In this document: in pieces, positions 56,446 through 64,000 of the stretch
How positions within the stretch are numbered: position 1 is the first letter of the stretch
Layout of the letters: each line of letters begins with the position of its first letter
Assembly: GCF_900109345.1 (NCBI RefSeq)
Contig: NZ_FNZN01000001.1
Coordinates: 441,883 to 505,882, forward strand
Length of the DNA: 64,000 nucleotides
Direction of reading: 5' to 3'
Source: Maribacter orientalis
GTDB lineage: Bacteria > Bacteroidota > Bacteroidia > Flavobacteriales > Flavobacteriaceae
Translations under genes and position numbers: made by a program
Notes under the pieces: generated by a model
The model's input: the letters and a program-made list of their open reading frames with translations, nothing else
Database searches by the model: none
What the model was told of the DNA's origin: nothing

Positions 56446-56471
56446 AATTTATTATGCATGCATAATAAATT
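56446..56471. promoter_or_regulatory. 26-bp perfect palindrome, probable MarR operator
   Basis: The sequence reads identically on both strands around the centre TGCATGCA, with TTATTA/TAATAA arms. It covers the spacer and -33 side of the putative marR promoter, so a dimeric MarR protein bound here would block RNA polymerase. The position and perfect symmetry fit autoregulation of the fad operon. Confidence 0.7.
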
Positions 56472-56788
56472 GAATAAATTTTAAGAATTGGAAATGTCTT
56501 CTTTAATTCACATCAAATTAAAGAACGGTGCCTTCCGTTTTGTTAACCTCTTTATCGATTTTTGAACTAAGAACTAACGAGATTATTACTAGAGGGCTTG
56601 TTATTGGGACTATGAATATTATCATACTTCCTTGATTGTGAATAGTATGGTATAAACCTATACCTTAAAAGAAAGCACATAATTGCAAGTTCTACTATAC
56701 CAAATACAAGTAATAATTTTCGATATTATTTAAGTTGAATTGCACTCTATATTTTTCGAAAATCATTTTAGTAATTAAACTTAGTTAC
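56472..56788. other. Spacer between acyl-CoA ligase and marR, weak hairpins
   Basis: No gene is seen. AACGG/CCGTT near 56523-56538 and GGTATA/TATACC near 56649-56664 form small hairpins, neither with a clear T-tract; the first could weakly terminate the ligase transcript. Confidence 0.35.
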
Positions 56789-58558
56789 TTAATGCTCGTA
56801 AATATCATTGTAAAGTTCAATGTACTTTTCCTTTACAATTTTTCTTTTCAATTTCATGGTAGGGGTGAGGTGACCTCCTTCTATGCTCCAAACATCAGGT
56901 GTCAGTCTGAATTGTTTTATTTTTTCCCATTTAGCAAAGTTCTCGTTTGCGATGGTGACCTCTTCTTCGAATCTAGCTATTACTTGTTCATTATGTACAA
57001 GTTCTTTATTGGTGCCAATTTCAATATTGTGAATTTTAGCCCAATTTTTCACAAAATCAAAATCAGGTTGAATTAAAGCAGCGGGCATTTTTTCACCTTC
57101 ACCCACGACCATAATTTGATCAATAAATCGAGATTGTTTAAATCTATTTTCTAACAACTGAGGGGCAACATATTTACCTCCAGAAGTTTTAAACATTTCT
57201 TTTTTACGGTCAGTTATTTTTAAGAAACCATCAGCATCGATTTCTCCAATGTCACCAGTATGAAAATAACCGTCGATAATAACTTCTGCAGTTTTGGCTT
57301 CATCTTTATAATAGCCCAACATTACTTGAGGACCTTTTATGCAAATTTCGCCATCTTCGGCTATTTTAACTTCAGTGCGATCCAAAGGTTTGCCAACCGT
57401 ACCTATTCTAAAACCACCATTTCGCATATCATTTACAGATACAACAGGAGAAGTTTCCGTAAGGCCATAACCTTCCATTACTCCGAATTCAGCAGCATTA
57501 AAAATACGGGCTAAACGTGGTTGTAGAGCGGCACTACCAGATGCCATCACTGATAAATTACCTCCTAAAGCTGCTTTCCATTTACTAAAAATAAGTTTAC
57601 GTGCGAGTGCGAGATTTTGTTCATACCACCAACCGTTTTGACCATAAGGTTCATATCTCAACCCTATTTCTACCGCCCAAAAGAATAATTTCTTTTTAAT
57701 TCCGGTCAAGGATGTGCCTTTAGCTATAATTTTATCATACACTTTTTCTAATAAACGTGGAACGGCTGTCATAACATTAGGTTGAACCTCCTGTGCGTAT
57801 TCACTAATTTGATCGATAGGAGCAAAGTAAATACTAGTACAACAATATTGGTATAAATAGATAAGCATGCGTTCATAAACATGGCATACAGGTAGAAAAC
57901 TTAATGCTTTTGAATTTCCAATTTCAATGGGAATTCTTTTAGAACTTTCTAAGGCATTACTCACTAAATTATCATGAGATAACATTACACCCTTAGGTCT
58001 TCCTGTTGTTCCAGAAGTATAAATTAATGTAGCTAAATCGTCTGGCTTAACTGCTTCTTTTGATTTTTCTACTTCATCTTGATTAGAGGTGTCTTTTCCT
58101 AACTCCAAAACTTCTTCCCAGTTTTTACAATTGTTCAAAACATCAAATGAGAATACTTCCTTTAGGGATAGCACTTGGCTTTGAATAGATTTTACTTTTT
58201 CATAAACCTCAGCACAGGAAACAAAACAATATTTAGCTTCTGAGTGGTTTAAGACATAAGCATAATCACCTTCTGAAATAGTAGGATAAATAGGTACATT
58301 TTGAGCACCTAGTTGCAATATGCCAATATCCATAATATTCCATTCGGTTCTATTATTTTTAGAGATAAGAGCGATCTTATCGTTTGGTTGAATACCCAAA
58401 CGCAGTAAACCACGACTAATAGCATTTGCCTTATCTATATATTCTTGAGTAGAAATACTTATCCATTTATCACCTTTTTTAGAAACAAGTGCCTCTTTCA
58501 AAGCATTTCTCTCTAGCTGATAATATGGAAAATCGAACAGTCGGGTAACTTTTTGCAT
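56789..58558 (-). CDS. Long-chain fatty acid-CoA ligase (AMP-dependent synthetase)
   Basis: A 589-residue adenylate-forming enzyme activating fatty acids for beta-oxidation. Motifs: LIYTSGTTGRPKGVMLSHDN (P-loop-like, about 180), YGLTETSPVVSV (about 370), GYFHTGDIGEIDADGFLKITDRKKEMFKTSGGKYVAP (split; about 425-465, including the hinge and core Lys). The C-terminal subdomain ends with HLTPTMKLKRKIVKEKY. No signal peptide. It is upstream of and on the same strand as the marR-fad cluster, 370 bp away, so it may be a separate transcript in the same regulon. Confidence 0.92.
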   Translation of the reverse strand: MQKVTRLFDFPYYQLERNALKEALVSKKGDKWISISTQEYIDKANAISRGLLRLGIQPNDKIALISKNNRTEWNIMDIGILQLGAQNVPIYPTISEGDYAYVLNHSEAKYCFVSCAEVYEKVKSIQSQVLSLKEVFSFDVLNNCKNWEEVLELGKDTSNQDEVEKSKEAVKPDDLATLIYTSGTTGRPKGVMLSHDNLVSNALESSKRIPIEIGNSKALSFLPVCHVYERMLIYLYQYCCTSIYFAPIDQISEYAQEVQPNVMTAVPRLLEKVYDKIIAKGTSLTGIKKKLFFWAVEIGLRYEPYGQNGWWYEQNLALARKLIFSKWKAALGGNLSVMASGSAALQPRLARIFNAAEFGVMEGYGLTETSPVVSVNDMRNGGFRIGTVGKPLDRTEVKIAEDGEICIKGPQVMLGYYKDEAKTAEVIIDGYFHTGDIGEIDADGFLKITDRKKEMFKTSGGKYVAPQLLENRFKQSRFIDQIMVVGEGEKMPAALIQPDFDFVKNWAKIHNIEIGTNKELVHNEQVIARFEEEVTIANENFAKWEKIKQFRLTPDVWSIEGGHLTPTMKLKRKIVKEKYIELYNDIYEH

Positions 58559-58750
58559 ACTTGATATATAAAACTTGATTGCAAAATAATGAAAGAACTC
58601 GGTTATTTAAAATTGTATTAATAAATAAAATAGGTAATGATTATAATATTCCTAATTATTAATCTAGTCAATTTACTTCTCAAATTTTAACTACTCGTCT
58701 ACAATAAATTGCAATTGAACGTGTTATGTAAGCAATTCACATTTTTGTAG
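58559..58750. other. AT-rich region upstream of the acyl-CoA ligase, no gene
   Basis: This should hold the promoter of the ligase gene. No full consensus box is seen. Confidence 0.35.
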
Positions 58751-58918
58751 GAAAATTCTGAATTATTTAACTCTACATTTACAAAATCAAAATGCTTTCT
58801 GAAAACATTACACAATGAGATAATTATAAAAAGAAAAGAAATGGTACCAGGGCTTTACATATATAAACTTCAAAACTCAAAAGATAAAATTTGGAGTGGT
58901 AGGTTATTGGTTAGATAA
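58751..58918 (+). pseudogene. Orphan remnant of a T9SS type A sorting domain
   Basis: A 55-codon open stretch on the plus strand ends HNEIIIKRKEMVPGLYIYKL, then NSKDKIWSGRLLVR-stop. This pattern (basic strand, PGLYIYKL, about ten residues, SGRLLVR at the very C-terminus) is that of the last strands of the Por_Secre_tail (type A) sorting domain of secreted Bacteroidota proteins. There is a TAG directly upstream and no body of a secreted protein, so it is probably the last trace of a lost gene. A short ORF from the ATG at 58841 encodes only 25 residues. Confidence 0.5.
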
Positions 58919-58936
58919 TTGTTTTTTTGGTTATTA

Positions 58937-58973
58937 AAAAGCTGTGTACTTCATCTTGGAATACACAGCTTTT
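58937..58973. terminator. Terminator of purL
   Basis: AAAAGCTGTGTA (58937-58948) pairs perfectly with TACACAGCTTTT (58962-58973) around a 13-nt loop. On the minus strand it runs into TTTTTAATAA and lies 27 bp after the purL stop; on the plus strand TTTATTTTC also follows, so it may stop transcription of the remnant frame too. Confidence 0.85.
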
Positions 58974-59000
58974 ATTTTCAACTATGTTATTTATATTGGT

Positions 59001-62000
59001 TTATTTTTGATTAATAACCCACTCTTTAGCGTTTTTAAATGCTTCTAACCAAGGCGATACTTCATCGGTTCTATCAGAAGGATAATGTGCCCAGTTCCAT
59101 GGAAATATAGAACGTTCAATATGTGGCATTGTCACTAAATGACGACCTGTTTTATCACAAAGCATAGCAGTGTTAAAATCACTTCCATTGGGGTTGGCTG
59201 GGTATTCTTCGTAACCATATTTAGCAACAATTTCATAATTTATTTCCGAAAGTGGTAGTTTAAATTTACCTTCTCCATGAGAAATCCACACACCAAGTTT
59301 GCTTCCTTCTAAAGTTGAGAGCATAACTGAATTATTCTTTTGTATTTCTACAGAAGTAAAGTTGCTCTCGTGCTTGTGAGAATCATTATAGGTCATTTTG
59401 CCATGGGATTCGTGTTCCGGATTAATTAAATCCAATTCCATAAACAATTGACATCCATTACAAATACCAACAGATAAAGTATCTGGTCTGGCAAAAAAGT
59501 TTTTAATAACGGTATTTGCTTTTTCATTGTATTTAATAGCTCCTGCCCATCCTTTTGCACTTCCTAGTACATCTGAGTTTGAGAAACCGCCAACAGCTCC
59601 TAAAAACTGAATATCCTCTAAATTCTCACGACCAGAAATTAAATCGGTCATATGCACATCTTTGACATCAAAACCGGCTAAGTACATGGCATTTGCCATT
59701 TCTCGCTCCGAATTACTTCCTTTTTCACGAAGGATAGCTGCTTTTGGTCTTGCGCCATCATTACTAGAACGAACTGGAAGACTAATAGAATCGGAAGTCG
59801 GGAATAAATAGTTTAATGGCTGTATTTTATAATTTTCAAATCTATCTTTTGCTAAGCCTTTTGCAGTTTGTTTGTTGTCTAGTAAGTAAGAGGTCTTAAA
59901 CCATGTATCACGTAAAGTCTCAATATTCAGACCCATTTCCATACCATTATTTTTAACGGTAAGGGTAGCTTCAGAAATAACGGTTCCTATTTTTAAGGAA
60001 TCGATATTTTTTGAAGAAAGTAAAGCTTCAATACTATCGTCTTTTGCTTGAAAAACGATTCCACTATTTTCAGAGAACAATACTTTGATGGTATCGGCTT
60101 CACCTAAACCAGATAGGTCTAAATTGGCACCTAACTGCGTATCTGCAAAACATAATTCTAATAAGGTGGTGATCAATCCGCCAGAAGCAACATCATGCCC
60201 AGCAACGATTTTACCTTTTTTAATTAAATCCTGAATTGTATTAAAAACTGTTTTGAAATATGCTGAATCTTTAATAGTAGGTGTTTCATTCCCTATACTA
60301 TTTCTAGTTTGTGCGAATGATGATCCACCTAGTTTAAAACTATCTTTTGATAAATTAATATAATAGATCGATCCGGCATTTTTTTGTAAAACCGGCTCAA
60401 TAACTTTGGTAATATCGTTACAGTTACCTGCTGCTGAAATCACTACAGTGCCTGGAGAAATTACATCTCCATCACTATATTTTTGTTTCATGGAAAGTGA
60501 ATCCTTTCCGGTCGGTACATTAATACCCAATTCAATAGCAAAATCAGAAACTGCTTGCACTGCTTTATATAAACGGGCATCTTCACCTTCATTCTTACAG
60601 GGCCACATCCAATTCGCAGAAAGTGAAACTGATTTCATACCTTCTTTTAAGGGTGCCCAAACAAGATTGGTAAGTGATTCGGCAATACTATTTTTACTTC
60701 CTGCTGCTGGATCTATTAAAGCTGAGATAGGGGAGTGGCCAATACTTGTAGCGATTCCTTCCTTTCCTTTAAAATCTAAGGCCATTACACCACAGTTATT
60801 TAATGGTAATTGCAATGGTCCAACACATTGTTGTTTGGCAACTTTACCGCCAACACAACGGTCAACTTTATTGGTAAGCCAATCTTTACAGCCTACCGCT
60901 TCAAGTTGAAGAACGGAATCTAAATAATCATGGAAAAACTCTAATGAATATTCCGCGTTAGTATAGTTACGTTCAATGGTGTTATCGGTCATTACTGTTT
61001 TTGGAGAACTGCCAAACATATCTGATAGTGCCAAATCCATTGGTTTAGCACCATTAGTTTTAGATTCAAAAGTAAAACGGTCATCACCCGTAACATCACC
61101 AACTTCATACATAGGTGAGCGTTCACGGTCTGCTATACGTTTCAAAAGATCAATATCATTTTTACCGATTACAAGACCCATACGTTCTTGAGATTCGTTA
61201 CCGATTATCTCTTTGGCAGATAGGGTAGGGTCACCAACAGGTAATTTATCCAAGTCGATTTTACCACCGGTTTCTTCAACTAGTTCAGACAAACAATTAA
61301 GGTGACCACCAGCACCATGATCGTGAATAGAAACAATGGTGTTCTCATCACTCTCTACCATACCACGTATCGCATTGGCTGCTCTTTTTTGCATTTCAGG
61401 ATTCGAGCGTTGTACAGCATTCAATTCTATTGCCGAACTGAATTCTCCAGTATCGGCACTTGAAACTGCTGCACCGCCCATGCCTATTCGGTAATTATCA
61501 CCGCCAAGAATAACAATCTTATCTCCAGTTTTTGGTTTATCCTTAATGGCCTGTTCTATTTTTCCATAGCCAATACCACCAGCTTGCATAATTACTTTAT
61601 CATAGCCAAGTTTACGGGTATTGGTTGATGTTGTTTTGTTTTCTTCAGATGAATCGAACGGAATGGAAGCTTCATCATATTCAAACGTAAGAACAGAACC
61701 TGTAATTAATGGCTGTCCGAATTTATTTCCAAAATCTGATGCACCGTTAGATGCTTTGATTAATATGTCCATCGGAGTTTGGTACAACCAATCTCTTTCT
61801 TTCATTCCTTTTTCCCAAGGTCGCTCTTCTTCTAATCTTGAATAAGCGGTCATATAAACAGCTGTTCCCGCTAAGGGTAAAGACCCTTTGCCACCAGCCA
61901 AACGATCACGAATTTCTCCACCAGCACCAGTTGCTGCACCATTGAAAGGTTCAACGGTGGTAGGGAAGTTATGGGTTTCAGCTTTTATAGAAATTACCGA

Positions 62001-62717
62001 ATTAAATTCTTTCTCTTGATAATAATCGGGCTTATCTGCAGTTTTAGGTGCAAACTGAACAACGGTTGGGCCTTTTACAAAAGCCACGTTGTCTTTATAA
62101 GCCGAAACTATATCGTTAGGGAATTCCTGTGATGTTTTTTTAATGAGCTTAAAAAGTGAAGTCGGCATCTCTTTACCGTCAATAACAAAAGTGCCGTTAA
62201 ATATTTTATGTCTGCAATGCTCAGAGTTAACTTGACTAAATCCGAATACTTCTGAATCGGTTAATTTTCTGCCTATTTTTTCACTAAGATTCTCGAGATA
62301 ATCAACCTCTTCATTATTTAAGGCTAAACCTTCTTGTTTGTTAAATGCAGCAATATCTTCAATGTTCAAAATTGGTTTTGGTTCAACCTGAATAGTGAAC
62401 ATTTCTTGATTCAGCGAAGTATATTTTTGCGAAATCATTGGGTCAAACCCAACATGATTTACTTCAATCGCATTAAATTCCTCAATCCTAATGATACCAA
62501 TAATACCCATGTTTTGAGTAATTTCAGTAGCATTCGTGCTCCATGGGGTAATCATGGCAGCCCTTGGACCAACAAAAAAGGCGTCAAGAGACGCCGCATT
62601 TATTTTAGGTTGGTTGCCGAACAACCATATAAGTTTACTTGTATCTTCTGATGAAAGTCCCTTAGCGGTCTGTACCGCAAAAACCTTTGTGCTAGGTTCC
62701 CCAAAAAAGTGAATCAT
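59001..62717 (-). CDS. purL: Phosphoribosylformylglycinamidine synthase (large, single-chain type)
   Basis: A 1238-residue enzyme converting FGAR, ATP and glutamine to FGAM in de novo purine synthesis. The N-terminal PurS-like region is followed by the linker with SEVFGFSQVNSEHCRHKIF near 165, two AIRS-like halves (ETHNFPTTVEPFNGAATGAG near 252, GGIGYGKIEQAI; later GHDVASGGLITTLLEL), and the class I glutaminase domain. In the latter are the nucleophile Cys1086 in VGICNGCQLF and the late His/Glu in TMPHIERSIFPW. Length and motif order match the proteobacterial and Bacteroidota long form. It is monocistronic, with a -7 box TAATTTTG upstream. Confidence 0.97.
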   Translation of the reverse strand: MIHFFGEPSTKVFAVQTAKGLSSEDTSKLIWLFGNQPKINAASLDAFFVGPRAAMITPWSTNATEITQNMGIIGIIRIEEFNAIEVNHVGFDPMISQKYTSLNQEMFTIQVEPKPILNIEDIAAFNKQEGLALNNEEVDYLENLSEKIGRKLTDSEVFGFSQVNSEHCRHKIFNGTFVIDGKEMPTSLFKLIKKTSQEFPNDIVSAYKDNVAFVKGPTVVQFAPKTADKPDYYQEKEFNSVISIKAETHNFPTTVEPFNGAATGAGGEIRDRLAGGKGSLPLAGTAVYMTAYSRLEEERPWEKGMKERDWLYQTPMDILIKASNGASDFGNKFGQPLITGSVLTFEYDEASIPFDSSEENKTTSTNTRKLGYDKVIMQAGGIGYGKIEQAIKDKPKTGDKIVILGGDNYRIGMGGAAVSSADTGEFSSAIELNAVQRSNPEMQKRAANAIRGMVESDENTIVSIHDHGAGGHLNCLSELVEETGGKIDLDKLPVGDPTLSAKEIIGNESQERMGLVIGKNDIDLLKRIADRERSPMYEVGDVTGDDRFTFESKTNGAKPMDLALSDMFGSSPKTVMTDNTIERNYTNAEYSLEFFHDYLDSVLQLEAVGCKDWLTNKVDRCVGGKVAKQQCVGPLQLPLNNCGVMALDFKGKEGIATSIGHSPISALIDPAAGSKNSIAESLTNLVWAPLKEGMKSVSLSANWMWPCKNEGEDARLYKAVQAVSDFAIELGINVPTGKDSLSMKQKYSDGDVISPGTVVISAAGNCNDITKVIEPVLQKNAGSIYYINLSKDSFKLGGSSFAQTRNSIGNETPTIKDSAYFKTVFNTIQDLIKKGKIVAGHDVASGGLITTLLELCFADTQLGANLDLSGLGEADTIKVLFSENSGIVFQAKDDSIEALLSSKNIDSLKIGTVISEATLTVKNNGMEMGLNIETLRDTWFKTSYLLDNKQTAKGLAKDRFENYKIQPLNYLFPTSDSISLPVRSSNDGARPKAAILREKGSNSEREMANAMYLAGFDVKDVHMTDLISGRENLEDIQFLGAVGGFSNSDVLGSAKGWAGAIKYNEKANTVIKNFFARPDTLSVGICNGCQLFMELDLINPEHESHGKMTYNDSHKHESNFTSVEIQKNNSVMLSTLEGSKLGVWISHGEGKFKLPLSEINYEIVAKYGYEEYPANPNGSDFNTAMLCDKTGRHLVTMPHIERSIFPWNWAHYPSDRTDEVSPWLEAFKNAKEWVINQK

Positions 62718-62746
62718 TTAATGTGTCTGGTATTGATTTTAAAGTA

Positions 62747-62754
62747 CAAAATTA
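62747..62754 (-). promoter_or_regulatory. purL: Putative -7 box (TAATTTTG) of purL
   Basis: On the minus strand TAATTTTG fits TAnnTTTG exactly, 29 bp before the purL ATG. The -33 region has no clean TTG. No purine riboswitch is recognisable in the short leader. Confidence 0.4.
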
Positions 62755-62820
62755 AGGTTTTACCTGTTATCATTAACGGTAAATTGAAACACTTTTAAAC
62801 AAGGATTGTTAATGAAATTA

Positions 62821-62847
62821 AAGTACTCGAAAGAAAAGTACTTGAAA
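62821..62847 (+). repeat. Two direct repeats AAGTACTYGAAA upstream of the HxlR-type gene
   Basis: AAGTACTCGAAA (62821-62832) and AAGTACTTGAAA (62836-62847) are 15 bp apart and each contain the palindrome AGTACT. They could be operator half-sites for the HxlR-type regulator encoded downstream. Confidence 0.4.
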
Positions 62848-62885
62848 TTATTAAGTAGTCTGATAATCATATTAATTATTTAAAT

Positions 62886-62910
62886 AGTATTAAAGTATGT
62901 ATTTAATACT
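62886..62910. promoter_or_regulatory. Perfect 9-bp inverted repeat, possible HxlR operator
   Basis: AGTATTAAA and TTTAATACT are separated by 7 bp, 23 bp upstream of the putative -7 box of the regulator gene; spacing and symmetry suit a dimeric winged-helix protein. Confidence 0.45.
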
Positions 62911-62932
62911 TAGTTTAATTTGATTATTTTAC

Positions 62933-62940
62933 TACATTTG
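62933..62940 (+). promoter_or_regulatory. Putative -7 box (TACATTTG) of the HxlR-type gene
   Basis: TACATTTG matches TAnnTTTG and sits 39 bp before the ATG. Its position inside the upstream extension of the reading frame supports the later ATG start. Confidence 0.45.
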
Positions 62941-62979
62941 AACTTAACAAACATTGTAATAAGAAGTAAAACGAATACT

Positions 62980-63345
62980 ATGGCGCAGCAAAAATTACAA
63001 ACGAACGCATTATCATACTGCATGGATTTAATAGGAGGCAAATGGAAACCTATTATACTCTTTCATATTTCAAAAGGGATAAATCGATTCAATAAATTGT
63101 TTAATGAGATTGAAGGTATAAACAGGCAAATGTTGAGCAAGCAATTAAAAGAACTTGAGAAATCGGGGATTTTAGAACGTACGCTATTTCCTGAAATTCC
63201 ACCACGAGTAGAATATACGTTAACACCTTTAGGTAAATCACTTATGACCGTTGTTCAGGCGATGAATCGTTGGGGGCTAAAACAACAAGAAGAGGTGAAG
63301 GTTTCAAAAAAGAAAGATACGCAACAGGTAACACTTTTTGAGTAA
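62980..63345 (+). CDS. HxlR family winged-helix transcription regulator
   Basis: A 121-residue regulator from the ATG at 62980; an upstream TTG in frame would lie upstream of the -7 box and is rejected. HxlR marks: SYCMDLIGGKWKPIILFHIS (about 13-32), GINRFNKLFNEIEGINRQML with SKQLKELEKSGILERTLFPEIPPRVEYTLTPLGKSL (helix-turn-helix and wing, about 34-85). Members respond to aldehydes, quinones or redox signals through a Cys; here the only candidate is in SYCMD. It likely represses itself and perhaps a neighbouring gene through the repeats found upstream. Confidence 0.88.
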   Translation: MAQQKLQTNALSYCMDLIGGKWKPIILFHISKGINRFNKLFNEIEGINRQMLSKQLKELEKSGILERTLFPEIPPRVEYTLTPLGKSLMTVVQAMNRWGLKQQEEVKVSKKKDTQQVTLFE

Positions 63346-63429
63346 CGATATATTTATCTTCTAAGCTTCGTATTTTTTGAAATAGGTAAAAATGTGACCA
63401 TAAAAGTCTTATTAATCTAAATTGTTTCG

Positions 63430-63458
63430 TTCAATTTTTGAATTACGTAAAAATTGAA
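63430..63458. repeat. Inverted repeat between the HxlR and M20 genes
   Basis: TTCAATTTTT (63430-63439) pairs with AAAAATTGAA (63449-63458) around a 9-nt loop. It could be a terminator for the regulator gene or a regulatory site for the following gene; no T-tract follows. Confidence 0.4.
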
Positions 63459-63517
63459 GTTGACCTCTTTTTTAAGGTTGATTTTATGTATCTTTTACTA
63501 ACTAATTCAAAACCAAT

Positions 63518-64000
63518 ATGAAACAAAAAACTACACTATTTACTATTGCATGCTGTCTACTCACGCTAAACGGCATCTATTCGCAAAAGAAAAAATCAAA
63601 CAAACAAATTGAAAACCTAAAATCTGAGGTTGCCGCAATTGTTGAAGACAATAAGAAGCAGTCTCAAGTGATGGTTGATAAGATTTTCAGTTTCTCTGAA
63701 CTTGGGTTTCAAGAAATTGAATCTTCTAAATACCTGACTGGAATTCTAAAAGAAAACGGATTTGAAATTGAAAATTCCATTTCCGGGATTCCAACAGCTT
63801 GGTTTGCTACTTGGAGCAATGGGGAGGGACCAGTTATTGCTTTAGGTAGTGATGTGGACTGTATTCCGAAAGCATCCCAATATCCTGGTGTTGCTTACCA
63901 TAAACCTATTGTAGACGGTGCCCCAGGGCATGGCGAAGGTCATAATTCTGGTATACCGATGAATATTTCATCTGCATTGGCTGTAAAACAAATTATGGAG
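63518..64000 (+). CDS. Exported M20/AbgB-like amidohydrolase (3' end outside window)
   Basis: The first 161 codons are present. The signal peptide is MKQKTTLFTIACCLLTLNGIYSQ (about 23 residues). The mature part begins a peptidase M20 fold of the AbgB/amidobenzoyl-glutamate hydrolase group: IFSFSELGFQEIESSKYL near 65, IALGSDVDCIPKASQYPG near 107 and DGAPGHGEGHNSGIPMN near 133, carrying metal-type Asp and His residues. Most M20 members are cytoplasmic, so the exported location is noteworthy but common in marine Bacteroidota. The C-terminal part lies outside the window. Confidence 0.85.
   Translation, partial: MKQKTTLFTIACCLLTLNGIYSQKKKSNKQIENLKSEVAAIVEDNKKQSQVMVDKIFSFSELGFQEIESSKYLTGILKENGFEIENSISGIPTAWFATWSNGEGPVIALGSDVDCIPKASQYPGVAYHKPIVDGAPGHGEGHNSGIPMNISSALAVKQIME

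Noticed and set aside
56735..57076. 113-codon plus-strand ORF antisense to the acyl-CoA ligase
   Set aside because: The ligase frame is full length with all motifs; the antisense frame has no family features.
60406..60909. 167-codon plus-strand ORF inside purL
   Set aside because: It is antisense to a complete, highly conserved purL frame and has no family features.

Overview
The window is AT-rich chromosomal DNA from a member of the Bacteroidota, most likely a marine Flavobacteriaceae species (Maribacter/Zobellia-like; the genus cannot be fixed from sequence alone). Support: a PorP/SprF type IX secretion (T9SS) protein beside a large protein with a gliding-motility-type C-terminal sorting domain, many SPII lipoproteins, -7 boxes of the TAnnTTTG type, a tricorn-like protease, LytTR, DUF2490, DUF2914 and DUF547 proteins. 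I see no rRNA, tRNA, CRISPR array, transposase, integrase or phage gene.

Layout. 1-4.9 kb: the 3'-truncated gene of an RND/MMPL exporter, a DUF547 protein, and a TIGR04283-type glycosyltransferase overlapping a double-VOC protein. 4.7-7.8 kb: sodC, an ECF sigma factor, its RskA-like anti-sigma factor and a small membrane protein, separated by hairpin terminators that leave almost no room for separate promoters, then a YceI-like lipoprotein. 7.8-17 kb: a DUF2490 protein, a BNR/sortilin-like repeat protein, a GH43 lipoprotein, a TPMT-like methyltransferase and a tricorn-like S41 protease. 17-23 kb: mostly plus-strand single genes (LytTR, CPBP protease, NTF2-like, an uncharacterised family, PNPOx, VOC, sterol desaturase-like, DUF998). 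Two related structured repeats of about 190 bp lie between three of them, each followed by one gene at nearly the same distance.

23-41.6 kb: paired exported amidohydrolases with a CDP-alcohol phosphatidyltransferase, a YdeI-like protein, a 1131-residue ThuA/sugar-dehydrogenase/PKD/cytochrome c lipoprotein, GAF and YkgJ proteins, a DUF2914 membrane protein, M1 and M28 peptidases, and an otsAB trehalose synthesis operon with a propeller-NTF2 protein and an MFS carrier. A GH15 enzyme is divergent from otsAB. 43.5-48.9 kb: a decayed porP/sprF relic, then the intact adhesin-like T9SS substrate (ten 33-residue calcium-binding-type repeats) with its PorP/SprF partner.

48.9-58.6 kb: a PLP decarboxylase and a beta-oxidation cluster (acyl-CoA ligase; marR, fadN/fadB-like, thiolase, acyl-CoA dehydrogenase). 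A perfect 26-bp palindrome sits directly upstream of the marR -7 box, a likely autoregulatory operator. 58.6-64 kb: an orphan T9SS type-A tail remnant, purL, an HxlR-type regulator with several upstream repeats, and the start of an exported AbgB-like M20 hydrolase.

The most unusual items are the paired structured intergenic repeats that look cassette-like (18.9-19.8 kb), the porP relic, the orphan T9SS tail, the DUF998 frame with no start codon that continues in frame behind a TAG stop, and the terminator-punctuated sodC-sigma-anti-sigma chain.
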